Assembly (NCBI GenBank): GCA_022563285.1
Contig: JADFNQ010000026.1
Location: 1 to 10,884 of the forward strand
Source: Chloroflexota bacterium
GTDB taxonomy: Bacteria > Chloroflexota > Dehalococcoidia > SM23-28-2 > RBG-16-64-32
Direction of reading: 5' to 3'
Length of the DNA stretch: 10,884 nt
The translations under genes and the position numbers were made by a program. Below, piece after piece: positions 6,668-10,884 of the stretch. The notes under the pieces were generated by a model, which saw only the letters and a program-made list of their open reading frames with translations, was not told where the DNA came from and made no database searches. How positions within the stretch are numbered: position 1 is the first letter of the stretch; every line of letters begins with the position of its first letter.

Positions 6668-7251
6668 CGTTCTCCCTCCCCAGGCCCTTCGTTCAGGACA
6701 GGCCCTTCGACTTCGCTCAGGACGGGCATGACAACCACTTCGTCGCGGCCATCGGCCTCCTCCAGCAGGACCTGCACGTCCTCATTGAGGGCGGTGGGGA
6801 TGTTCTTCCCCACGTAGTCGGCGCGAATGGGAAGCTCGCGGTGGCCGCGATCCACCAGCACGGCGAGCTGGATGCTGGCCGGGCGCCCGAAGTCGATGAG
6901 GGCGTCCAGGGCGGCGCGGATGCTGCGGCCGGTGTAGAGCACATCGTCAACGAGGACGACGCGCTTGCCATGGATGTCGGTGGGGATCTCGGTGGGCCTG
7001 ATCTGAGGCCGCAGCTCCATGGCGGGGATGTCGTCGCGATAGAGGCCGATGTCCAGGGCGCCCACCGGCACCGCCTGGCGTTCGAACTCCTGGATCGTCG
7101 CGGCCAATCGCGCCGCCAGGGGCACGCCGCGGGTGCGCATGCCCACCAGCACCACCCCGTCCAGGCCGCGGTTGCGCTCCACGATCTCGTGGGCGATGCG
7201 GCCAACGGCGCGACGGATGTCTTCAGCGGTGAGGACTGTGCGGCCGGTCAC
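6664..7251 (-). CDS. pyrR: Bifunctional pyr operon attenuation regulator / uracil phosphoribosyltransferase
   Basis: PyrR binds UMP or UTP and then a hairpin in the pyr leader mRNA, promoting transcription termination; many members also convert uracil and PRPP to UMP. The 195 residues contain the PRPP loop VVLVDDVLYTGRS (98-110) and the family blocks LVGMRTRGVPLA (35-46) and GLYRDD (69-74). The family normally ends near residue 175-180. Here residues from about 175 on (MPVLSEVEGPVLNEGPGEG) are encoded by two copies of the dispersed repeat, so this is an added tail. The GTG start follows GGGAGGAG by five bases. The leader just upstream carries a recognisable PyrR-binding loop and an intrinsic terminator, so the gene very likely regulates its own operon. 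Confidence 0.97.
   Translation of the reverse strand: MTGRTVLTAEDIRRAVGRIAHEIVERNRGLDGVVLVGMRTRGVPLAARLAATIQEFERQAVPVGALDIGLYRDDIPAMELRPQIRPTEIPTDIHGKRVVLVDDVLYTGRSIRAALDALIDFGRPASIQLAVLVDRGHRELPIRADYVGKNIPTALNEDVQVLLEEADGRDEVVVMPVLSEVEGPVLNEGPGEGER
6684..6727 (-). repeat. Two adjacent arms of the dispersed repeat, forming the PyrR tail
   Basis: In plus-strand sense a shortened arm, GCCCTTCGTTCAGGACAGG (6684-6702), is followed directly by a fuller arm (6702-6727) containing CCCTTCGACTTCGCTCAGG. The shorter one lacks ACTTCGC. On the coding strand they are translated as VLSEVEGP and VLNEGP at the end of PyrR. Confidence 0.75.
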
Positions 7252-7285
7252 CCCGCTCCTCCCCGCCTCCCCGTTCCTACGCGGC

Positions 7286-7320
7286 TAAAAATAGCCCTCC
7301 CGCCGTAGCGACGAGAGGGC
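7286..7320 (-). terminator. Intrinsic terminator of the pyr attenuator
   Basis: On the minus strand the twelve bases GCCCTCTCGTCG pair fully with CGGCGGGAGGGC (two G-U pairs) across a CTA loop, and TATTTTTA follows. This strong terminator sits 35 bases before the pyrR start codon. The left arm, with the adjacent G (GGCCCTC, 7321-7315), is also complementary to GAGGCC (7393-7388) inside the PyrR-binding hairpin, so an alternative antiterminator can form. Confidence 0.88.
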
Positions 7321-7385
7321 CAGTTCGCTCCGTATGTTGCGGTTTTCCCTAGATCATGCGCGTAGACCAGGGCTGTCTCTCCTTA

Positions 7386-7403
7386 TCGGCCTCACGGGAC
7401 CGA
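7386..7403 (-). promoter_or_regulatory. PyrR-binding hairpin (anti-antiterminator) in the pyr leader RNA
   Basis: The minus strand reads UCGGUCCCGUGAGGCCGA as RNA. It folds as UCGG/CCGA, a bulged U, CC/GG and a CGUGA loop. The stretch GGUCCCGUGAGGCC agrees with the Bacillus PyrR-site consensus ARUCCNGNGAGGYU at all but the first and last positions. Protein bound here would hold GAGGCC in this hairpin, leaving the downstream terminator free to form; without PyrR, GAGGCC can pair with GGCCCUC of the terminator's left arm. Confidence 0.82.
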
Positions 7404-7416
7404 CTTAAAGGTTCGA

Positions 7417-7440
7417 CCCTTCGGCTTCGCTCAGGGCAGG
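7417..7440 (-). repeat. Dispersed repeat arm in the pyr leader
   Basis: The plus strand reads CCCTTCGGCTTCGCTCAGGG, then CAGG. This is the same arm as the one at 6702-6727, differing by a few bases. It lies between the proposed promoter and the PyrR-binding hairpin, so it would be transcribed as part of the leader. Confidence 0.65.
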
Positions 7441-7467
7441 CAGAAACCGAAGTTAGCTGTCTCCCGT

Positions 7468-7497
7468 ATGCTAGCATGAGGCGCGGTCTGCCCGCAA
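7468..7497 (-). promoter_or_regulatory. Possible pyr operon promoter
   Basis: On the minus strand an extended -10 TGCTAGCAT (the TAGCAT hexamer at 7473-7468) lies 18 bases after TTGCGG (7497-7492). The -35 is a poor match. ATGCTAGCAT is also a perfect 10-bp palindrome, so it might instead be an operator. The start of transcription would be near 7461, giving a leader of about 210 nt that contains the repeat arm, the PyrR loop and the terminator. Confidence 0.4.
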
Positions 7498-7508
7498 GGC
7501 GAGGGCCG

Positions 7509-7517
7509 TGCTAAGAT
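7509..7517 (+). promoter_or_regulatory. Extended -10 promoter of the Rieske gene
   Basis: TGCTAAGAT is an extended -10 element (TGn plus TAAGAT) 38 bases before the Rieske start codon. There is no convincing -35 at the expected distance. The rest of the 304-bp divergent region (7252-7555) holds the pyr leader described separately and nothing else I recognise. Confidence 0.4.
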
Positions 7518-7555
7518 AAACACACCCGCAGGTTTGTAAATCTAAAGGAGGCGCC

Positions 7556-7867
7556 ATGGCTGATTTCCTGAAGGTCGCCAGCGTGGGAGATGTCCCCGCC
7601 GGCGAGATGCTGATCGTGCAGGTGGACGGCGATGACGTCGTGCTGGCGAACGTCGACGGGGAGATATACGCCTTCGGCGGGGAGTGCACGCACCGAAGCG
7701 GCCCGTTAGGCGAGGGCATCCTGGAAGGCGACACGGTCGAGTGCCCTTTCCACCAGGGCCGGTTCAACGTGAAGACCGGTGAGGTCGTCGACGCTCCTCC
7801 GACCGAGCCCGTCCCTAGCTTCCAGGTACAGGTGGAAGGGGACGATATCAAGATCGCGAAGGGATAG
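7556..7867 (+). CDS. Small Rieske [2Fe-2S] ferredoxin
   Basis: This 103-residue protein is a single Rieske domain. The cluster ligands are C44-x-H46 (GGECTHRSG) and C63-x-x-H66 (ECPFHQGRF), with 16 residues between the two boxes as expected for the dioxygenase-ferredoxin (BphF/NirD-like) type. It has no signal peptide or membrane anchor, so it is cytoplasmic and probably carries electrons to an oxygenase or reductase not present in this window. A perfect AGGAGG lies four bases before the ATG. The gene stands alone between the divergent pyr operon and a strong hairpin, so it is probably a single-gene transcript. Its partner cannot be inferred. Confidence 0.95.
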   Translation: MADFLKVASVGDVPAGEMLIVQVDGDDVVLANVDGEIYAFGGECTHRSGPLGEGILEGDTVECPFHQGRFNVKTGEVVDAPPTEPVPSFQVQVEGDDIKIAKG

Positions 7868-7890
7868 TCCAGCTTCGGGCCGGACATAAG

Positions 7891-7915
7891 AGCGCCCCGC
7901 CAGAAGCGGGGCGCT
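7891..7915. terminator. Strong hairpin between convergent genes
   Basis: AGCGCCCCGC pairs perfectly with GCGGGGCGCT across a CAGAA loop, 23 bases after the Rieske stop codon and 24 before the end of the convergent nickel transporter gene. The following bases are TCGCTTTCCC on the plus strand and CTTAT on the minus strand, so the U-tract is weak either way. It is best read as a bidirectional terminator. Confidence 0.7.
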
Positions 7916-7939
7916 TCGCTTTCCCTACCGGGTGGAGGG

Positions 7940-8932
7940 CTAGGAGTCCGGCCCGCCGATCCAGCGGAAGTAGGTGTCCAGGTCAGGCAGGAAGTCGCCG
8001 GCCTGGAACAGGAACACGAGGCCCACGATGAGGCTGAACACGGCCGCCAGGACCCCGGCGAAGACGTATATCCACTGTCGTCGGCGCGATGAGACGAAGC
8101 CGACCGCCGTGGCGAAGGTGACGAAGGAGTTGGAGATCAACAGGCCCACCACGAACGCCATCAGGGCGCCGATGCCCATCAGCGTGGAGCCCGCGCCCAC
8201 GGCGGTGGCGATCACCAGCACCTGGGTTCCCGTCTCTGCGCCGATGCCGTGGATTACACCCACGCTGTAAGCCGTCCGGACGCCGTACTGATCCGTGCCC
8301 TGAGCATCATGCTCATGTGGGTGCTCACCGCTGACACGGGCGCGGAGCCAGTTGAAGCCGTTGCGGACGCCAGCGAATATGAGCATCCAGCGGCTGCGGA
8401 TGCGGAACTCCCCACCACCTCGGAAGAAGCGATACAGGGAGTAGAAGAGGTACAGGGCCAGTAAGAGCAACGTAACGCCCACCACCCGCTCCATGATGGG
8501 ATCGGTCCAGTCAGGCAGGAAACCGGAGGCCAAGATGGCCAGCAGGCCGAGGATGGTGACGATGGTACCGTGTCCCAGAGCGTACATCGTTCCCAGGAAG
8601 ATGGCGCGCCGCTGCTCAGTGAGAATAGCCGGCAGGGCCCATACCTGCGTACTGCCACCGGCAACAGGTGGCAGCCTCCCACCATCGGCCGAGAGCGAAT
8701 GGTGGCTCTCATCGGTGAGCATCACCCCCGGCTCACGGACGAGCCACCGCTCGTCCGGATCCTGGGCCGCCGCGGTGGTGCTGGTGATGTCCGTGATAGC
8801 GGCGATGTGGTCCCAGTCGATCCCGTGGCGGATACCGAGGGCGAGGGCGGCGGCCAGCACCCCGACCGAGCCGCCGATACCGAGGGTAAGCATGACGGGG
8901 CTTAGCGGAACGGTAAGGTCCAGAACGCTCAT
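7940..8932 (-). CDS. NicO/NiCoT-family nickel (or cobalt) transporter
   Basis: This 330-residue integral membrane protein has about six or seven hydrophobic helices. The signature H-x4-D-H of nickel/cobalt permeases is present in the first helix region as H36-GIDW-D41-H42 (RHGIDWDHIAAI). A second motif is ALGHGTIV around H121 and a third is HGIGAETGTQ around H228, matching the family's conserved helices. Two loops are longer than usual: residues 56-105, with HH at 67-68, and a His/Asp-rich cytoplasmic or periplasmic loop EHPHEHDAQ (203-211) that may bind metal. The gene starts at an ATG overlapping the stop of the Fur-family regulator (ATGA). That coupling, with nickel-type operators upstream, favours nickel over cobalt as the substrate. 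Confidence 0.88.
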   Translation of the reverse strand: MSVLDLTVPLSPVMLTLGIGGSVGVLAAALALGIRHGIDWDHIAAITDITSTTAAAQDPDERWLVREPGVMLTDESHHSLSADGGRLPPVAGGSTQVWALPAILTEQRRAIFLGTMYALGHGTIVTILGLLAILASGFLPDWTDPIMERVVGVTLLLLALYLFYSLYRFFRGGGEFRIRSRWMLIFAGVRNGFNWLRARVSGEHPHEHDAQGTDQYGVRTAYSVGVIHGIGAETGTQVLVIATAVGAGSTLMGIGALMAFVVGLLISNSFVTFATAVGFVSSRRRQWIYVFAGVLAAVFSLIVGLVFLFQAGDFLPDLDTYFRWIGGPDS

Positions 8933-9366
8933 CCCTTCTGCCCCTTATCGGCGCACGTCCGGCACACGCCGAAGATGGCGAAATGCTCCATGTCCGCCCG
9001 GAACCCGTGCTTCTCCAGCAAACGGGCGCGTAGCGGATCGATCATCTCATCGTCCAGGGGTGAGGTCGCCCCGCAGCGGCGGCACACCAGGTGATGGTGC
9101 CGCGCCTCCTGGGCGAGCTCGTACTCCACTCGCCCTCCGCCGAGATCCGTCTCGTTCACCAGGTGGAGCTTCTTGAGGAGCTGGAGGGTACGGTAGACGG
9201 TGGAGATATCCACGAAGGGGTACTGCTCAGTGACCCGGGTGTGCACGTCTTCGGCGGTCACGTGGCCCTTGGAGTCATGGATGATGGCGATGATAAGCAT
9301 GCGCTGCGGGGTAAGGCGGTAGCCCACCTCGCGCAGGGACTCCATGATGACTCCGTGTCCGCTCAT
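8929..9366 (-). CDS. Fur-family metalloregulator, probably Nur (nickel uptake regulator)
   Basis: This 145-residue regulator has an N-terminal winged helix (LTPQRMLIIAIIHDS, then the recognition region DISTVYRTLQLLKKLHLV, residues 53-70) and a C-terminal dimerisation domain. Regulatory-metal histidines lie in ARHHHLVC (H90-H92), and the two structural zinc pairs are C95-RR-C98 and C135-RT-C138. Fur, Zur and Nur cannot be separated by these motifs alone. The coupled nickel permease and the TTGCAA-type operators over its promoter favour Nur, so nickel would be the co-repressor. The longest frame starts at 9366 but has no ribosome site. A second ATG at 9345 (MESLREVGYRLTPQR) follows GGAG by five bases and gives a normal Fur N-terminus, so it may be the true start. 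Confidence 0.9.
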   Translation of the reverse strand: MSGHGVIMESLREVGYRLTPQRMLIIAIIHDSKGHVTAEDVHTRVTEQYPFVDISTVYRTLQLLKKLHLVNETDLGGGRVEYELAQEARHHHLVCRRCGATSPLDDEMIDPLRARLLEKHGFRADMEHFAIFGVCRTCADKGQKG

Positions 9367-9383
9367 AATCGCAACAGGTAGTT

Positions 9384-9435
9384 ATTGCAAGTCGTTGCAA
9401 TTGCATCTTATGGTCAATTGCAACCGGTTGTCAAT
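9384..9435 (-). promoter_or_regulatory. Promoter of the nickel operon with overlapping TTGCAA operators
   Basis: On the minus strand a perfect -35 TTGACA (9434-9429) is followed after 18 bases by TAAGAT (9410-9405), about 40 bases before the regulator's first ATG. Two palindromes overlap it. ATTGCAAGTCGTTGCAAT (9384-9401) is perfect and covers the likely start of transcription. ATTGCAACCGGTTGTCAAT (9417-9435) is near-perfect, has CAACCGGTTG at its centre and covers the -35. Paired TTGCAA half-sites resemble the Streptomyces Nur box as I recall it (TTGCAA, about five bases, TTGCAA). Confidence 0.78.
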
Positions 9436-9506
9436 AGGTTAGACGCTGGGCGCTACCCGGTGTTACGGACGTGAAGGGCACGTTCGGGTTAAGGGTTGAG
9501 GCGCAG

Positions 9507-9740
9507 CTATCCGCCGGACAGGGGCGGGATCAGGATCACGCGGTCGCCCTCGTGCAGGGGGTCATCGAAGTCCGCGTTGCGGCCGTTGAGCACGATGACG
9601 CCGGCCATCTCCTCAGGCACGTTGAGTTCGCGGATGAGCGTCTGTACCGTGGCGCCATCGGGGAGCGTGCACTCGAACACGGCTTGGCCGTTGGGGGCGT
9701 ACTGCTCAAGGTAAGCCTGAAGCTCAACAGTTACCTTCAT
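9507..9740 (-). CDS. MoaD/ThiS-family sulfur-carrier-like protein
   Basis: This 77-residue ubiquitin-like protein ends in the exposed Gly-Gly (LIPPLSGG) that MoaD and ThiS proteins need for adenylation and thiocarboxylation by an E1-like enzyme. The fold pattern MKVTVELQAYLEQY, PDGATVQTLIREL, VIVLNGRNADFDDPLHEGDRVILIPP is typical of the family. The start at 9740 fits the domain edge; an in-frame ATG at 9779 would add 13 unrelated residues. The ribosome site is weak in both cases. No MoaE, MoeB, ThiF, ThiG or tungsten/molybdenum enzyme gene is seen nearby, so it could serve molybdopterin, thiamine or another thiotransfer path. It lies 140 bp upstream of the nickel operon on the same strand, but that operon has its own promoter. 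Confidence 0.85.
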   Translation of the reverse strand: MKVTVELQAYLEQYAPNGQAVFECTLPDGATVQTLIRELNVPEEMAGVIVLNGRNADFDDPLHEGDRVILIPPLSGG

Positions 9741-9768
9741 CGCGACCCGACTACTCTTTGCGCTTTCA

Positions 9769-9911
9769 TAGGCGAGCATCCCATAGTTTATACGCTCGAC
9801 CAGGACATCGGCCAGACCAGAGCCAATTTAGGCGCTGACGCGTTTGACAGCCTATTGGCCAGAGGCGCAGCCAGGGCGTTAGGCGAAACCGTCACTTACG
9901 CGACGGGGTAG
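9769..9911 (+). pseudogene. Possible 3' remnant of a LuxR/ATPase-type regulator gene
   Basis: A plus-strand frame ending in TAG at 9909-9911 reads RANLGADAFDSLLARGAARA, then LGETVTYATG, at its end. This resembles the C-terminal signature common in large LuxR- or adenylate-cyclase-type regulators, R-x-x-LG-x-x-x-F-x5-G-x-x-x-x-x-x-x-A-x-x-YA. No plausible start codon or ribosome site lies in front of it. The frame only continues upstream as antisense of the sulfur-carrier gene, so the rest of the gene is missing. It may be a decayed fragment or a coincidence. The remainder of 9741-10014 shows only the ribosome site of the next gene. Confidence 0.33.
9787..9792 (-). promoter_or_regulatory. Possible -10 box of the sulfur-carrier gene
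   Basis: The minus strand reads TATAAA here, about 46 bases before the preferred start codon, in a local AT-rich patch. No -35 match is visible at 16-18 bases, so this is tentative. Confidence 0.25.
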
Positions 9912-10014
9912 AAAGCAGTCCAGTCGCGGCATTCCAGCGTGTCAGCACGGGGCGGGGATCATGCCGTCTGTAACAGGACATCCAACCAGCGCATCTAATC
10001 AGGTGAGGAGAATC

Positions 10015-10485
10015 ATGCCGTTCCGACTAGGGAAATCAGAGCAACAGCCGAAGGACGAAGAGGCAGCCGTTGAGGAGAACCTCGAGGGCAGTGAGGTGAC
10101 ACCCACCGGCAACTCCGATAACAGCGTCCACGACGGCGACTCCGCCGCAACGGCCACCGCGCCCGCGGCCGAGGATAAACCTCAGGGTGGCAGGCAGCGC
10201 ATACCGACGTTCCGGCGCGCCTTCCTCGATGAGGCCGTACCCGACGAACGCGCGGCGACCACGACGCCACCCCCAGAGGGGGACGCTTTCTTCGTCGCCG
10301 TGACCGAGGACGGCATGGCGGAGGTCCATCGCTTCGATGATCCAGCCGAGGCCCAGGCCTTCATCGAGCAACTGCTGCAGAAGGACGTACCGGAGGAGGA
10401 AGTGGCCGCCTTCAGCGGTCGCAGACTGTCGCTGATGGTCAGCCACCGACCCGTCGTCAAGCTGTCCATCGACCAAGAAGAGTAA
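10015..10485 (+). CDS. Acidic, partly disordered protein of unknown function
   Basis: This 156-residue protein belongs to no family I recognise. It has a short basic start (MPFRLGKSEQQ), then an acidic, Ala/Thr/Pro-rich stretch to about residue 88 that is probably disordered, with a basic patch GGRQRIPTFRRAF in the middle. A compact C-terminal part (about 88-156) looks folded: a strand DAFFVAVTEDGMAEVHRF, a helix DPAEAQAFIEQLLQKDVPEEEV and a final strand pair with VVKLSI. The start at 10015 is preferred because AGGTGAGGAG lies just upstream; an in-frame ATG at 9961 has no such site. There is no signal peptide or membrane segment. Codon use agrees with neighbouring genes, so it is likely a native gene. 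Confidence 0.78.
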   Translation: MPFRLGKSEQQPKDEEAAVEENLEGSEVTPTGNSDNSVHDGDSAATATAPAAEDKPQGGRQRIPTFRRAFLDEAVPDERAATTTPPPEGDAFFVAVTEDGMAEVHRFDDPAEAQAFIEQLLQKDVPEEEVAAFSGRRLSLMVSHRPVVKLSIDQEE

Positions 10486-10513
10486 CCCCTCCACATCCAA
10501 GCACGCCGCGCCG

Positions 10514-10522
10514 TGCTATACT
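10514..10522 (+). promoter_or_regulatory. Extended -10 promoter ahead of the MaoC-like gene
   Basis: TGCTATACT combines TGn with TATACT (five of six to consensus). No -35 is visible, as is usual for extended -10 promoters. Transcription would start near 10528, about 22 bases before a small ORF. The bases just upstream, GCACG...CGTGC (10501-10516), form a short inverted repeat that overlaps the TGC and could be an operator or a weak terminator of the preceding gene. Confidence 0.55.
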
Positions 10523-10550
10523 CCCTTAGACACGCTCCACGAGGTGCGGC

Positions 10551-10649
10551 ATGCCCGGAGCCCCACAGATCGAGGAGCTCGCCGAGTTCAACCGCGTCCT
10601 CACAGGCTTCCCCTCGCGAGTGCATCAAGGAGTCGCCGCCGGAGGCTGA
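10551..10649 (+). CDS. Small 32-residue ORF directly upstream of the MaoC-like gene
   Basis: The frame MPGAPQIEELAEFNRVLTGF, then PSRVHQGVAAGG, starts at an ATG preceded by GAGGTG and ends two bases before the next start codon. Its last codons contain the GGAGG ribosome site of that gene. It could be a leader peptide that couples translation to the dehydratase, or a small protein in its own right. I see no run of rare or regulatory codons, and no family is recognised. Confidence 0.45.
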   Translation: MPGAPQIEELAEFNRVLTGFPSRVHQGVAAGG

Positions 10650-10651
10650 TC

Positions 10652-10884
10652 GTGCCCCAGGCCTACGACATCGAGGCTATCCGCCAGAAGTACATCGGGA
10701 CGGAGATAGCGACGGCCCGGGGCCGTTACCCGGTGGAGTACGACGCGATCAGGCGTCACTGCCACATGGTGGACGACAACAACCCGCTCTTCCTGGACCC
10801 GGACTACGCGAACTCCACAGAGCACGGCGCCGTGCTCTGCCCGCCGTCCGGCTGGCTGGCCCTGTACTTCGCCAGCCTGGGTCC
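10652..10884 (+). CDS. MaoC-like / FAS1-type dehydratase, N-terminal part (partial)
   Basis: The 77 residues visible match the N-terminal hot-dog domain of MaoC-like dehydratases (acyl-CoA hydration/dehydration), in particular the FAS1-type group. The typical stretch is PVEYDAIRRHCHMVDDNNPL, followed by FLDPDYANSTEHGAVLCPPS (residues 27-66), in which the N-P-L-[FY]-x-D-x-x-Y-A and G-x-x-x-P-P motifs stand out. The GTG start has GGAGG six bases upstream. The gene runs off the right edge, so its catalytic Asp/His pair and total length cannot be checked. Many such N-terminal subunits lack the active site and pair with a second MaoC subunit encoded next door. Confidence 0.82.
   Translation, partial: MPQAYDIEAIRQKYIGTEIATARGRYPVEYDAIRRHCHMVDDNNPLFLDPDYANSTEHGAVLCPPSGWLALYFASLG

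Noticed and set aside
9381..9435. Repeated TTGCAA elements as a possible CRISPR or iteron array
   Set aside because: Units are too short and irregular for CRISPR, and their overlap with a promoter ahead of a Fur-family gene explains them as operators.
9469..9483. Small perfect hairpin ACGTG-AAGGG-CACGT after the sulfur-carrier gene
   Set aside because: Only five pairs (seven with a wobble) and no T-tract on either strand, so I do not call it a terminator.
9471..9768. 5' part of a plus-strand frame that runs on into the possible regulator remnant
   Set aside because: It is antisense to the sulfur-carrier gene and has no ribosome site, so only the downstream part was considered.

Overview
The window looks like a piece of a GC-rich (roughly 65-70%) bacterial chromosome, more likely from an environmental lineage than a model organism. 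A pyrR-pyrB-pyrC-carA...carB pyrimidine cluster, a Nur-like nickel regulator, and dispersed repeats whose translations read SEVEGP or SFDK-RTSG would fit Chloroflexota (Dehalococcoidia-like). That placement is inference; there is no rRNA or other phylogenetic marker.

Positions 1-7555 hold a minus-strand UMP biosynthesis operon, read from right to left. A 5' leader with a PyrR-binding hairpin and an intrinsic terminator (an attenuator) precedes pyrR, pyrB, pyrC, a low-GC gene for a helix-hairpin-helix-like protein, carA, a GNAT acetyltransferase and a small four-helix membrane protein. After an interruption comes carB, truncated by the window edge. Almost every junction is an overlap: 4 bp for pyrR/pyrB, pyrB/pyrC, carA/GNAT and GNAT/membrane protein, 17 bp for pyrC/HhH gene and 11 bp for HhH gene/carA. 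Strong translational coupling is therefore likely. The interruption is a plus-strand HEPN-MNT pair (1097-1785), a probable toxin-antitoxin module lying antisense to the operon. The two car genes are thus separated by accessory genes, and the HhH gene has entered just in front of carA.

Positions 7509-7915 carry a divergent single-gene unit for a small Rieske [2Fe-2S] ferredoxin, with a perfect ribosome binding site and a strong hairpin behind it. Positions 7940-9435 hold a minus-strand two-gene nickel operon: a Fur-family regulator (best read as Nur) translationally coupled to a NicO/NiCoT-type nickel transporter. Its promoter has a perfect TTGACA box and is overlapped by TTGCAA palindromes, so autoregulation by nickel is the natural model.

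Positions 9507-10884 hold an orphan MoaD/ThiS-like sulfur-carrier protein ending in Gly-Gly (minus strand) and a probable decayed 3' end of a regulator gene. On the plus strand follow an acidic, partly disordered protein of unknown function, then an extended -10 promoter driving a 32-codon small ORF and the start of a MaoC-like (FAS1-type) dehydratase gene that runs off the window.

The most interesting points are the complete PyrR attenuator logic visible in the leader, the two accessory insertions into the pyr operon at the 5' borders of the car genes, the repeat family that has been recruited into protein termini and into the leader RNA, and the self-contained nickel regulatory circuit.
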